A stretch of 64,000 nucleotides of DNA, from positions 21,026,840 through 21,090,839 of the forward strand of contig NC_059077.1 in NCBI RefSeq assembly GCF_020497125.1, given 5' to 3'. This DNA is from Mauremys mutica (taxonomy: Eukaryota; Chordata; Testudines; Geoemydidae). The number at the start of each line of letters is the position of its first letter. Positions within the stretch are counted from its first letter, which is position 1. The notes beneath the pieces are model-generated. The model ran no database searches, was not told where the DNA came from, and was given only the letters and a program-made list of their open reading frames with translations. Below, in pieces: positions 46,801 through 59,313 of this stretch. The position numbers and the translations under genes are program-made.

Positions 46801-48690
46801 AGCTACCAAATTATGGAAAGCCCCATACACAGCTTAAAGGAAGGACCCTACACCCATTCCTTCATCAAAGGACTGATCACCTCTGGTGTTATTTCATCTT
46901 AGCAATGGGAGTATAAATATAGCGTTAATTTGTTATACTGCAATTTCAATACATGCTTGCTTTAGTCTTATCATAATACAATTTTGAATTTCATCACTCA
47001 CTGTGTCACTAAAGGTTCTTAGACTGAATTTAATAAATTACCTGTAACGAAATCAAGGCCCAAACCTTGGGCTCACATTTTTTAAATTTTTCATCTAAAC
47101 ATATTAATGAGAATATCCAAATAAAAGTTATAGGACGGGGAGCCTAGCACAAGGGGGTCTTGATCACTGACTGAGGCCTCTGGGTGCTCACTGTTGCAAT
47201 AGAAATAGATATAACTTGGTAGGTATAGAGGGCTGTATGTAGCAGTCATCTCTGCAGTCTATATATCTAAAATGCAGACTGTACATCTTAAAAAAAAAAA
47301 GTGATTAAGGGCCAAACCCTGCTTCCCTTGCACATATGAAATCTCCAGCTACCCACATGAGTGCAGCCCTGACTATGGTGTGACTAGAATCACAGCAGGG
47401 AAGCCAGTTACAACAAAACTCTGTCTGAGGGTGAATCATCCATTTCAGTGGCAGAGTAACGGTGGGAGGGTGTTTCTCCAAGGAGCCTTTTGCAGAACTC
47501 CAGCCCAGTTGCTCCAATGGTATGTTTGGGAGATGCCCGTGAAGTTCAGCTGCAGGGAACTCCTCCCACCCTGGAAGAGCCCCGGCGATCCACAGGTGGT
47601 GATAGACACAGGACAGATGCTCCGTACCAGGCCCTTGGGTCCTAGCAGTATAGCTCCTTTGACTGAGGCTATATTAGCTTTTCTGAGTTAGCTTCCATGG
47701 GGAAGCCCACATGTGAAGGGGGTCCTCTTAGCAAGATGATCTTGGAAAGATGATGAAGCAGCTGTCTATACTGCAAACTGGATGCAACTCCCACCAGAGA
47801 TTCCCACTGGAGTCACTGGGAGTTGTACTGCATCCCAGGGCCCCTATTCTGTAAAGAGAACCATACAAATAGACCCCTTGCTTCAGTGAGACTTCATCTG
47901 AATGCAGAGTCAGTCTGCGTGGTTCTCCTTGCAGGATCATGGCCCCTATTTGTAAGTAGTTTAAAGGGATATGATTGATTATTATATAAGTTCTCTGATA
48001 GGGTTGTATTTGACAGGTAGACAAGGCCAAAGGAAGCAGGATTTGGTTCTTGATGAACAAAGACTACATCAAATTGTGGGCCTGATTCTCATTTACCCCA
48101 TTCTGGTTGCATAAAGGGGCCTTACGTGAATATAAATTGAGGTCCCATTATACCACTATGTACGTGAGAATCAGGTCCCTTATGTTTCGATTACTTTCAC
48201 TTTTAACCTGACTTAAAAATAAAATGTAGTTTTATTTTATTTTATTTTAATGATGAAATGCTTCCAGCACCATTGTACAGTTCTCCCTTTCTCCCCTCGG
48301 AGCAATCAGAACAAACCGTATCCTCGGGAAGCAGAAAGATTTAATTTGTCAAATCTCTACACATAAAATTGATGCCATCATCCAACTAGTTCTACTCTTT
48401 AAAAACACACTTTATACTTCCATTAATAATAACAAGAACATTGTCCATCCTCTAAAACCCAAGAGCAGTCAGTTTTCTTTGATAAATATAACTTTTGTGA
48501 CATTAAGTTAAACCACAAAGAATGTACTCAACACACATGAGACAATATAAAGAAACCCAAGTGAAGGCCTGTTGCTGAAGCCTGCACTCATCAGAGTAAG
48601 GGCTGTAGGATCAGGTTCAAACAGTTGAACTGAGGAATGTAATTACACAGCAGGTAACGCCAGATTCTCCTTTGGTTCTACATACAGCAC
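43806..48690. other. Intergenic between RAX and CPLX4, no gene recognised
   Basis: Mainly A/T-rich unique DNA with a short (TATTT)n run near 48228-48248. At 46124-46202 there is a degenerate hairpin repeat with gtggcccattgacttcaata in the loop region. No exon was recognised. Confidence 0.6.
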
Positions 48691-48692
48691 CA

Positions 48693-48930
48693 TTCATGCA
48701 CAAGGAGGATAGGTCCATCAATGCTCAGGGACGCAACCCCATGCTCCGGGGATTTCCTAAATGCCAGACTGCCAAAAGCTGGGACTGGACAGAGGATCGA
48801 TCACTCAATAATTGGCCTTTTCTGTTTATTCCCTCTGAAGCACCTGGCACTGCCCACCGTTAGAACACAGGAAACTGGGCCTGATGGACCATTGGTCAGA
48901 CTCAGTATGGCCATTCTTATGTTCTTATAA
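48693..48930 (+). mobile_element. CR1 LINE 3' end
   Basis: tgccaaaagctgggactgga, acaggaaactgggcctgatg, gaccattggtcagactcagt and atggccattcttatgttct form a typical CR1 3' UTR with a short tail. 5'-truncated. Confidence 0.92.
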
Positions 48931-49484
48931 GGAATTTCAAAGCCTTTTTTACTATTAATAAACTGGCCAGATTGGAGGAAGATAATATCTGGATACTGTC
49001 TGCATCTAAAGTTTTGTAGTCAGTTCTGGTACGGGTTGCTTGTTCAGACATCTGAAAGTGTTTCAGGCACTGAGGAGCCAGAGTGTACTGGAACTCTTGT
49101 CTGGAATAAGTCTCAAGGAGCTGGCTGAAATTTTTCATCTCAATCTTTTTTCCCATTTTGTCCCTTTTTTAGGATAAAGCCAAAATATCTATTTTTGCCC
49201 CCAGTTTTTGGTCTCTTCTCCCCCTTTCTTTTCTTTTCCTTGACACTGAGGACAATAGCACTAATGCTGTCTAGGATTTTCGTGCACTCCCATTTTTTCT
49301 GTGTGTCAATCTAACTATTCCAAAGTTGATGAAGATTTGAAAAGTGACAGAGTGGCAAAAGGAAAAGGAAAAGGAGGGGGAGAATCCAACCCCCTGGGTG
49401 CATCAGTCATTTTGTCATGCTCAGTGGCAAAAAGATGGAAATTTTTTCTTCAACTTTTATAACATTTGTTTTTCAAAAAAATAT

Positions 49485-51099
49485 TAGGGCTGTTAAGTGA
49501 TTATTAGCATGATTAATTGAAATTTTTTTTAAACAATAGAATACCATTTATTTAAATATTTTTGGATGTTTTCTACATTTTCAAATATCTATTTCAATTA
49601 CAACACAGAATACAAAGTATACAGTGCTCACTTTATATTTTTGATTACAAATATTTGCATTGCAAAAAACAATAGTATTTTTCAATTCATCTCATAAAAA
49701 TACAGTAGTGCAATCTCTCTCATGAAAGTTGAACTTATAAATGTACAAAAAAACCACCCTGCATTTAAAATTAAAATATAAAATTTTAGGGCCTTCAAGT
49801 CCACTCAGTCCTACTTTTTGGTCAGATAATCACTCAAACAAGTTTTTTTAATATTTGCAGGAGATAATGCTTCCCACTTCTTGTTTACAAGGTCACCTGA
49901 AAGTGAGAACAGGCATTCTCATGGCAATGTTGTAGCTGGCATCTCAAGATATTTACCTACCAGATGTGTTAAAGATTCATATGGCCCTTCATGCTTCAAC
50001 CACCATTCCAGAGGACATGCATCCATACTGATGACGGGTTCTGCTCGACAATGATCCAAAGCAGTGTGGACTGACGCATGTTCATTTTCATCATCTGAGT
50101 CAGATGCCACCAGCAGAAAGTTGATTTTCTTTTTTGGTGATTCTGGTTCTGTAGTTTCTGCATCAAAAAGTGTTTCTCTTTTACGATTTCTGAAACCATT
50201 TTCCATACCTCATCCCTCTCAGATTTTGGAAGACACTTCAGATTCTTAAATCTTGGGTCAGTGCTGTAGCTATCTTTAGAAATTTGATATTGGAACCTTC
50301 TTTGTGCTTTGTCAAATCCACAGTGAAAATGTTCTTAAATCAAACAACATGTGCTGGGTCGTCATCCGAGACAACCATAACACTAAATATATTACAGAAT
50401 GAGGGTAAAACCATGGAGCAGGAGACGTACAATTCTCCTCCAAGGAGTTCAGTCACATTTAACTAATGCATTTTTTTTAAAACAAGCATCATCAGCATGG
50501 AAGCATGTCCTCTGGAATGATGGTTGAAGTATGAAGAGGCATATGAATGTTTATTATATCTGGCACATAAATACTGTACCTTGCAATGCCGGCTACAAAA
50601 GTGCCATGCGAATGCCTGTTCTCACTTTCAGGTGATGTAAATAAGAAGTGGGCAGCATTATCTCCCATACATGTAAACAAACTTGTTTCTCTTAGTGATT
50701 GGCTGAACAAGAAGTAGGACTGACTGGACTTGTAGGCTCTAAAGTTTTACATTGTTTTGTTTTGGAGAGCAGTTATGTAACAAAAAAAATCTACCTTTGT
50801 AAATTGCACTTTCATGATAGAGATTGCACTAAAGTACTTGTATGAGATGAATTGAAAAATATTATTGTCATTTTTACAGTGCAAATATTTGTAATCAAAA
50901 GCACTACAATGAGCACTGTACACTTTGTATTCTGTGTTCTAATTGAAATCAATGTATTTGGAAATGTAGAAGGACATCCAAAAATATTTAATAAATTTCA
51001 ATTGGTATTCTATTGTTTAACAGTGCGATTAAAACTGCAATTAACTGAGATTATTTTGAGTTAATTGCATGTGTTAACTGCAATTAATTGACAGCCCTA
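49485..51099. mobile_element. hAT transposon derivative with long palindromic arms
   Basis: The termini are TAGGGCTGTT on the left and ACAGCCCTA on the right, flanked by AAAAATAT (49477-49484) and GAAAATAT (51100-51107), a 7/8 match to an 8-bp duplication. The left 550 bases and the right 600 bases are imperfect inverted repeats: e.g. aaacaatagaatacca at 49532 is mirrored by tggtattctattgttt at 51003. Between and overlapping the arms lies a broken transposase on the minus strand. This is a common sauropsid hAT family. The element is inactive. Confidence 0.85.
49919..50470 (-). pseudogene. hAT transposase remnant, C-terminal part
   Basis: The minus strand encodes, with a frame change near 50200, pieces of the hAT transposase C-terminal region: a DPRFKNLKCLPKSERDE-like block near 50240-50215, then ESPKKKINFLLVASDSDDEN and SMDACPLEWWLKHEGPYESL. 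CPLEWW..H is the hallmark of the hAT dimerisation domain. The DDE catalytic core is not present. The right arm of the element holds another copy of the CPLEW block with a stop codon. It is a dead relic. Confidence 0.8.
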
Positions 51100-51107
51100 G
51101 AAAATAT

Positions 51108-51752
51108 TCAAAACCAAAAAATGGTTCTGCTTCAAACTCTGCACAATGGAAACAGCTCTGAGATTTCAACATGAAATTGGCTTGTCCATTTTTCTGATCA
51201 GCTTTACTTCTATCTCCAGCACGTGCTTTCCATGTGACTTACCTGGCCATTGCCCATGTTGGACCACTAGGTCAGGAATTGGCAGTTGGGAGGCGGTTGG
51301 ATGATGGGTGCCTCTCCAAAGAGAAGGAACTGGTGGGAAGCTGGAGCAGATGGTAACAGGGCAGCACTTAAGAAGAAGAAAATAACTCATATGAGGGGTC
51401 AGATTGGATTGCTAAGTGGTGAGGGTGGGGCTGAGTCAGAGGCTGGGAGTGAACCAGTTCCCTCGGTGGGAGGGAGAATCAGTTGCAGGGAGGATTAGGG
51501 TGTTGGATAGTTTGAGAACTAATTAGTGTATTTAGTCTCCATGTTTGAAAGGTTGAACATTACTAAACACAGGTCTCAGCTGCAGCAGAAGTTGAGGATT
51601 CTAAGCCCCTCAAAGAACAAGGCCCCTAGTTACTGGTATTGCAGCAAATACACAGGCAAATGGAGTAGCTATTATGAGCTTAGCAATAGCTGACCCACAG
51701 CCATAGACATTAGCATCTGTTTTCAAGAAATTGAGAGAGAGGAAATGTTGAG
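51108..51752. other. Intergenic, no gene recognised
   Basis: A moderately G-rich stretch with no repeat, exon or RNA gene that I can identify. Confidence 0.6.
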
Positions 51753-51757
51753 CACAC

Positions 51758-52467
51758 TGTAACAGGGTCGGCACCTGCCTCTCATGAGCGCCCCCTCTGG
51801 TTGGGTGTGTCCGTGGTCTTTCAACCAGTCCCAGCCCTGCCGTTGGGCTGGACCCCCAGGGCTTCCTCCCTGGAGGCAATGGTTTTGCTCTCTTAGCCTG
51901 TTTTGGCCCCAGTCTTCACCTGGGCTTCCTGACAGTTCAGTCCCCTTCTGGGGGTTTACTGATGTCCAATTGGAGGCCCTTCCCCAGTGGCCTGTGTGTG
52001 GAGGGGGTAAGCTTACCCACTACTCTGGTCCAGCCCAGGAATTCTCAGAACAGCAGCCACGCACCACCATGTCCCTTTAGTAAAACTATCTTCAGTTCCC
52101 TGGGCCACTTTCCCATGGCCCCAGCCTTCACCAGTGCCTTACCCTTAGCTCAGGGCTCTTCTAAGCTCACGCCCAGTAGCCAGCCAGGAGTTCTTCCTTG
52201 CTTCCCTGGTCCCTGCTAGCACTGAGCTGTCCATTGTGTTGGTCTTACCTTTGCCAGCCAGGAGTCCCTCTGCACTCTTGTAGCTCCAGCAAGGAACTGC
52301 CTGTCTCCAGCGCTGTAGCTCCTTTTTATAGGGCCCTCCTGGGCCCTTATTGCCCGCTACCACTCTAGTCTGCTTGGAGGACCTTTCCATGGCTTCTTAC
52401 CTGGGACGAGTATGGCAGGACCCTGAGGCCTCCAGCAGGGGGCCTATGGGCCTAGTCCACCCCGTCA
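51758..52467 (-). mobile_element. Solo LTR with CACAC duplication
   Basis: Plus-strand ends are TGTAACAGGGT and CCACCCCGTCA, so TG..CA termini are kept. CACAC lies at 51753-51757 and 52468-52472, a 5-bp duplication, though this is a low-complexity sequence. On the minus strand a TATAAAAA box lies near 52324-52331. The 710-bp GC-rich body with many CCAGC words resembles the solo LTR at 25116-25788. No internal region. Confidence 0.72.
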
Positions 52468-52472
52468 CACAC

Positions 52473-53518
52473 AGCCAGAGGTTTTCCTTTCTTCTTTTCT
52501 GCATACTGCTGGATTTTTAACTTCCACCTTGAGGCCCCAGGGACAGTCAGTTTAAACATGCTAGATGAGGGATGACACATCTAGCACTATAGTGCCTCCT
52601 ACAGTGGCCACAGTGGATGTGAGCCAAAGTTCCTGTACTGTACTTGAACCTGCAACACTTGACTCAGAGACAAGCTTGCTACCAACAGCGTGATTACCTG
52701 TACAGGGTTAAGCATGGTCAACTTCCCATCAGAAGGAGGAGTATATATTTTGAGAGGCTTTGAACATTCCAGTTTTAATCTTCTTTCATATTTCTAATGG
52801 ATACACCAGGTGTCATACAGTGTGTATCTGTAATCATCTGGTTACTATAATATATCAGAGTCCACAGCTGATTTTTCTAATGGTTTTATAATGCTGATTG
52901 CACATGTTTTGGGAAGCATGGTTTATAAATTACCTGTCATAAATATACATTTTTTCCCTTCTCTTTACTTACACATCACCTTTGCCATATTTTGAAACCA
53001 GACTTGTATGCCTGACCTGGGCTGAACCCCCATTGATAATAAATGCAACTGTTGCCTGGGTCAAGATTGTAGCCCATTTCCATGGGATGTGTTACCTGTG
53101 TTGCCAAAGCAGTTAAGATACAAAAAATAATAAATTCATTGAAACATTGTGTTGAAAATGCCCTCCTTTTTTCTAAGAGAAGTCTTTAAATGCACTGTAG
53201 CCTTCTCAGTGCTTGTCCTAAAAGTCACCTGCAAAGGGCTTTTAAAACTTTGGGCTTGTAACATTTGTGATTCTTGACAAAGAGGGGAGGAAAGGTTTTC
53301 TTCTTCTACTTTCTAACTGTTTTCTTACCTTACCAGTATTAGGAATGATAGGTCTGATTCACCTGGTCTTGTTGGAGGACTTGTTGGGGGATGCAGCAGG
53401 TTTCTATTGTTAGATCTCCCACCATAATTGAAGGAGGGTACTGAATCTTTAGCAAATGCTTTCTTTCCCCAGAAACGTTAACTGAAGTCATTGAAGTTAG
53501 AGGGTGTTCAAACTCTAG
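52473..53518. other. Intergenic, no gene recognised
   Basis: A/T-rich unique DNA with no recognisable element. Confidence 0.6.
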
Positions 53519-53775
53519 GAGTCAAGGTCTACACACCATTTTTGTACCATGTTGGCTAGGGATGTGGTTTTTTTACCAGTGTAGTTATACTGAGACAACC
53601 CCTTGTGTAGACTCAGTTATAAGGTATAAAGATGCCTTTTACAGATATATCTCTCCCCGCTCATATAGGAATAAGATATACAGGTATAACTGCATCCACT
53701 CCAGGTGCACTGTACCACTTTAATTATATCAGTATGGTTAAAACACTACAACTTTTGCATGTAGACATGGCCAAC
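53519..53775. mobile_element. MITE with GTCTACAC ends
   Basis: Left end caaggtctacacaccatttt and right end gcatgtagacatggccaaca are inverted. The interior has agttatactgagacaacccc and tataactgcatccactccag. It resembles the elements at 16268 and 27214. Target duplication not clear. Confidence 0.6.
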
Positions 53776-56479
53776 ACCTTGATTCAAATCTCCCCTCCTC
53801 TCAGGTCCATATCCTGCAATTAATTATGTGCAGGCACAGCCCTGCACCCATTTCAAGCTCCATAGTCGGTTGCAGGTGTCTCTCAATCAATCTGTAGTTG
53901 CCCAACTTTCAATCTTTGGGCTCACAGAATGTCCTCATGCTAGAGAGGACCTGAATTTTTAATGGAAAAAAGCAAGTAGGGAAAGTCTACCTCCCAGTGA
54001 CCTTTTATTTATTTACTCCTAAAAAAAACATTTTAGACCTTCATTAAACATCATAGAAAAGCAAAAAGGACCTAAAAAGCAGGGGTCACCTTTAAAAACT
54101 CAGGACCTAAGATTTATGGGGAACTTACATAATTCTTAAAGGCAGAAGTTCCTTTCACGTATATTAAATTAAAATAAAGTGCCCCTTCTGAGAAGCCAGG
54201 CAATATCAGATTGATGCCACCTTGGTGTGTGTTTGTACTTGATTGACACCTGCCTGGGAGTTTGTGACTGATAACTTCAACCTTAAAGGGGTTTTCTCTC
54301 TGTTTGGTGAGGGATTGAGACACAGAAAAACACAGCGCTAGGGCCAGTTGATGTGAAAGGAGTAGTATAGTCAGTGGCTTGAACTACGATTACTTTGACG
54401 GGAGGGTCTGGAAGTGGGGCTACAGCTGTGTACATTTCTCCTGCTACTATCTACCTTCAAAGAAACCATGGAAACAATATTATGTACATAATGCTAACAA
54501 AAATAGACTGCACACAATATCCTGAGTCTCTTTCGTCCCCCATAAACCCATCCCTGACCTTCAAATCTTTCCTAACTGCTCAGCAGCCAGGACTGATGTA
54601 TTAAATACGTAAACATTGCTGTAATTTTTTGCTAAACTCTCTAAATAACCTTAACTAATCAGAGCATATTTTCTGAAGCAAGTGCTGGGAAACAAACACA
54701 TTTTAAATAAGATCACCTACATTTTCCCACTCCACAGAAAAAGGTAACCAGTTTAAAATTACAAAGGGTTAGAAAATGTTGTTGCAGAAAATAAATAAAA
54801 GATACACAGATATAATATTTGAATATACTCCCCCAAATGAATACAAAAATGGCCCTTGATATGATATATACAGTAATGAACATTTGAAGCCATATAGTGC
54901 TCTCAATCCCTTTGTGCAACTGGAGCTGCACTGTGGATGGGGGGACCGTATTATTGCCCTTGCTGGGATGATAAACTTGTAAAAGTTTTGGATGAACTTA
55001 TCCAGTCTATTTTTTCCTGTGATAAAGCACCTAAGGTATTGCTTCTTGAGCACCATATTGGAAAGCTTGCGGGCTAAATGCAAGCACTGATACAACACCT
55101 AAGCCAAAGCCTTGACACTGCTAACAAAATGGAGTGGTCTGGGAGGCGAGCGAATATATTAAATTTAGGGAATTAACCCATCCTTAGAAATTGATCCTAC
55201 TCAAATGAATGGAAAACTCCCATTGACCTGAATGGTGCAGGATCAATCCCCTACTGAGGTCTTTTAATTCCTCTTTCTTACATACATGGGATGAGTAAAC
55301 TGTCAGCAGCCATTCACATGAATGTTTTCTGGTTCAATAAAATGTTATACGCTGTTGTTCATAAAGCTGGAGAAGTACATTTTTATTACATTTATTCAAG
55401 TAGGGGGCTGGAATAAAGGGGGAAGAACTTTATATTCCAAGGGGATGTTGCCCTCTTAAATTGAGCAAAATATACATTTTGTGAAAGCAAAACTTTATAA
55501 AACTAATGCTTAGGATCAATATAAATGTCTCTTCCATGCTTTTAAATTCTAATTAAAACCACCATGTTTAAATCAATAAAAACATTGCAATCCAATCAGT
55601 GCTGCACCAAATCCTGAAAGTGAAACTAGCTTCTTTGCTATTCAGTGCCAAGCCAAGGGATATGCAACAGGTAAAGAGAGCATCAGCAAAGACAGGTACA
55701 CTAGATTTTAAAGGATCTTTCACATTTAGTATCTAGGGTATGATTAGTAACATAGGAAAAGAAACATGTTTACCAGACCTTGTTTAAGTTGACAGAATCC
55801 CTTTAAATGTTCAATAATAGAGAGGCAGGTGTTTCTCTGTACCCACCTTTGGACTCCGAGAATGCCCAGCTACTTCCACACTATACCCACCCTCTGATGG
55901 TCCCATTTCAAAGCAACCACACCACCTTTCTGAAGACAGTCAAACAGGAATTCCTTTGGGGCGTCTCAGCAAAGCTCCTTCACTGACCATGTTTTAGATA
56001 CTGAAAGACAGAAGGCACTCCTCCCCTAGGGGATTCAGGGGGCTGATCCCGCAGAGGCCAGTTCTAACTCAAATAAACCCAGTAGTCCAATATTAAAGGT
56101 GGAAGCTGTTGGGAAGAAGTAATTAAAAACTGGAGGACGGGGGTGGGGATGTTGAACTCTTAATGGATCTCATATCCGAAGTCCACTTTAAAGCTGCCTT
56201 TGGCCATTTCAAGGAAGATAAGTGAGATGAGGTTTGGCCTGTGTGTTCACAATGAAAAAGTGACCATATTTTAATGCATTTGATCATCCTAAATTAATCC
56301 TTTACTTAAGGGGGAGGGGGCAGAGAGAGAGAGACACACACACATATAAACCTCTCAAATAGCATTAATCCAGGTACACACATCCTAGAATATTTGTCAA
56401 TTTCATCCTAGTCTATCTGTCCAAGGAATTACACAGCCCACGTCACCATAGTATTGAGCATTAAGAAGTGTAGACAGAG
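53776..56479. other. Intergenic, no gene recognised
   Basis: Mostly A/T-rich unique DNA; the hairpin repeat at 55191-55246 lies here. No exon or RNA gene was recognised. Confidence 0.6.
55191..55246. repeat. Short hairpin repeat
   Basis: ttgatcctactcaaatgaat and its inverted partner gacctgaatggtgcaggatcaa (split here as gacctgaatggtg, then caggatcaa) enclose aaaactcccatt. The arms pair at most positions. Same family shape as 4390, 30660, 31800 and 34489. Confidence 0.65.
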
Positions 56480-56640
56480 AAGTGTTGTTATCCCTGTGTT
56501 ACAGGTGGAGAACTCCAGCACAGAAAGAGTACATGATTTGCCTAAGGGCACACGGGAAGTCTGTGACAGAACCAGGCACTGAATCTGATCTTGAGTCCCA
56601 GTTCACTGCCTTAACCACAAGACTATGCTTTGCACTAGCT
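56480..56640 (-). mobile_element. CORE-SINE / MIR-like SINE
   Basis: Reverse MIR text: ttatccctgtgttacaggtg, gagtacatgatttgcctaag, ggcacacgggaagtctgtga, then ttcactgccttaaccacaag from the tRNA-like head. Diverged but in the right order. Confidence 0.88.
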
Positions 56641-57733
56641 ATCAATGAGTTATCTCATAGTCCCTAATTTAATGTCTCTTATTATAGGCTCTTTTAGGGG
56701 AAAAAATGCTGAATAAGGACTTTGGAATTCGGTCCTGTAGTCAGGTGAAATCAGGCTCTTGGCATTTACTTCGGCTTTACTCAGGCAAGTCTCTGGTTGA
56801 CATTGATGAAAGTTTTTTGCTTGAGTCAAGACTAAAACCTAAGGGCCGGATTCTGCTATTACATTAGTGTAAATCAGAAGCAAGTCAGTGGAATTATTCA
56901 GAATTGACACTGGTGTAGCTGCTCAGAAACTTGTCTTGAGTAAGGAATTTAGGATTTAGCCCACTGTAAATATCTGTAAAACTGCAGGTAAGATAAATAC
57001 TCGTGTCTAACAATTGCACTGGTTCTTCTTTCCTGATCTCACTGGTTCTTTGTTCTGGGATTTATAAGTAGCACATTTCATGAGAAGTAAAATATATTCT
57101 ACAGTGGCTAATAACTGTAATTTAGTTACAGGAAAGCATGAGAAATAGTAGAGAGAAAAAAATCAACAGCTGAGAAAAACAAAGTTACTATTCAAGTTGT
57201 GCAAATCCCAGACTTCAATCAGATTAATTGCTAACACACCAGGTGTATACAGTATAAAATGCACAACAAGGATGTTTGCAGGAGTATAAGGTGACACCAT
57301 GAGTTAAAATACTTATCTGCCACTTCTGGAGGTCTGGGAGCTGATAATGATAATACTTTGCATCTTTCACCTGTAGAATAAGAACCAAATTCATTTCATG
57401 TAATAATCTCAGTTTAGCCTATGCTGGATATTTGTCAACATCAGAAACCCACAGCGTTTGGCACAAATGGCAATCCAGGAGAGACCCACTACTGTAATAG
57501 TAAGTTTGTGTTGTAGTTCAGGACTGAGAAGCAGTTAAAGTAATTGGAGGAAGTTTGCATTGTTCATTATTCCTGGCTCTAGTGCTAGCCACCTATCTTT
57601 GACTTACCACAAAAATCACTATATTCACTCAGAGCTGTGTGATTGTGCAGCATCTCCTGCAAGTTCTAAATCCATAAAGCATTTGTCCTAAGATGCATTG
57701 TTATAAATTTCATGATTTTTTTTTAATGTTTAG

Positions 57734-58100
57734 CAGAGAGGTGGTCAAAAAAGAGAAATCTAGTTTTGCAAAATGTGTCAATTTCAATATTATTTTTGTT
57801 TTGAAGAGTTTGAAACTGAGCCAATTTTCATTTTTAACATTTTTTTTCATGATTTATTTTTTCTGAAAACAATATCTGAGTGGTTATAGACACATTTCAT
57901 TTACCAAAGACCTGATTTCTGGTTTAAAAAAATTGAAAACCATTCTTATAAGCTTTTTGATGTTTTCAATAATTTTTTTTGGAAAAAAGGCAGCACTTTT
58001 TGCAAAAAATAATTTGACAATTTTTCATGAGAAATGTTGTTTTTGAAAATGCCATTTTTCCATGGAAAAAATTTGTTTGAAAAATGCTGACCAGCTCTAG
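57734..58100. mobile_element. Short inverted-repeat element with GGTGGTC ends
   Basis: Left end cagagaggtggtcaaaaaag and right end gctgaccagctctag are inverted repeats. The interior is A/T-rich, rich in ttttgaaa and aatttttc words, typical of a widespread sauropsid MITE with AGAGCTGGTC ends. No clear target duplication was found. Confidence 0.55.
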
Positions 58101-58303
58101 ATTAGTGCTATTTAAGCAGGTACATTGCTTACATTGATTTAAATCTGGAGGTTTAGAAGCCTCTCTCTCTCTCTCTCATATATACACATATTGTTTTGTA
58201 ACTATATGGCATTCCATCAATTTTGCTTGTACTGTGCAGCAACCCCCATGATACAGTATTAAATTCATATGTTCACAAAAACTCTCAAGCCCTGGTTTCT
58301 CTT

Positions 58304-58531
58304 TCACATGACACAACATTTCTCTTCAGCTGCTTGCTTTATTTCAGTGAAAGTGGCTTGAGCTTTTTCTTTAATAGTGTCTATATCCATATTCTGAATG
58401 TTCTGTAACTGTCCAAGGATAGACTCCTTGTCTTCTTCTTCTACTTGATCCTCTGCCACCATTTTCTGGAGGTCTTCTGGTAAATCCACATCATCACCAG
58501 CCATTTGTATCTGGTTCTCATCCATTTCACT
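58304..58531 (-). CDS. CPLX4: CPLX4 last coding exon (complexin-4 C-terminal half)
   Basis: After a tttttcctcacag acceptor the exon is open in phase 0 and encodes 75 residues: [20 protein letters not shown], then [37 protein letters not shown] and [16 protein letters not shown]. The final CCVM is a CaaX box for farnesylation, the membrane-anchoring feature that separates complexins 3 and 4 from 1 and 2. Complexin-4 binds assembled SNAREs at retinal ribbon synapses and controls vesicle release. Human CPLX4 ends SVM with similar preceding residues. The 5' exons, with the SNARE-binding helix, lie right of the window. The terminal exon call is secure. Confidence 0.96.
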   Translation of the reverse strand, partial: SEMDENQIQMAGDDVDLPEDLQKMVAEDQVEEEDKESILGQLQNIQNMDIDTIKEKAQATFTEIKQAAEEKCCVM

Positions 58532-59313
58532 CTGTGAGGAAAAACAAACATAGTACATTCCGTTACGACAGCACACTGCCTTTGCTAATATACGTCCTGA
58601 TCTATCGCTTATCAAAGTCAGTGGGAGTCATTCCATTCAGTGGGAATAGAAGCAACCCATGGGCACTTCAGTCAAGATTTTTAGACACAAGAAGTAAATG
58701 TTGGTGTCTAGCCTAGGAAACCATAAAGAGGCCTGATTTTCAGAAAATGGTGAGCATGTGCCCTCTGAAAATAGGTCCCTGAAAAGTGTTTCAAGTAACG
58801 ATCAAAAATTGAGGCACTCAATCACTTGACACTTTTGAAAATCTTGGCCCTCACTATTAATGGAGGTGATAAGTTGGTACCCTGTGTGTGTGATCTATCT
58901 ATATCAACAACATCATCAAAATCAACTCCCATAGCTAACCTGCAGTATAACTCACTTTTGGAAGCTTATTCTTTCAGCTGTGACCTACAGATGACATGAA
59001 GCTATATTTTTAAATATTTTCTAGGCTAAGAAGTCTATTGTGCGGGTGGTCCAGAAGTCATTAGCTTTAGAGAAATTGTGCTGTCATTTTTTTGTCGCAA
59101 CGCTTACAAAGTATCGATTAGATCCTGAAAACAAAGCCAATGTGCCAGTTTGCACAGTGCAAGTGAAAGCTGGAAAAAATATATTTGAGAGGATGGAAGA
59201 TAATAAAATACAGGTAGGAGCTGATGAAAAACAGTCCAATGAAAAAAAGTCTCATTCAGTTACATCATGTAATGGCAGACGGCTAAAAAGTGACAAGTTT
59301 TTAAAGTGCTTAT

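Noticed and set aside
51758..52467. Possible GC-rich gene exon with splice-like ends
   Set aside because: TG..CA ends, a duplication and a minus-strand TATA box fit an LTR better, and no protein family matched.
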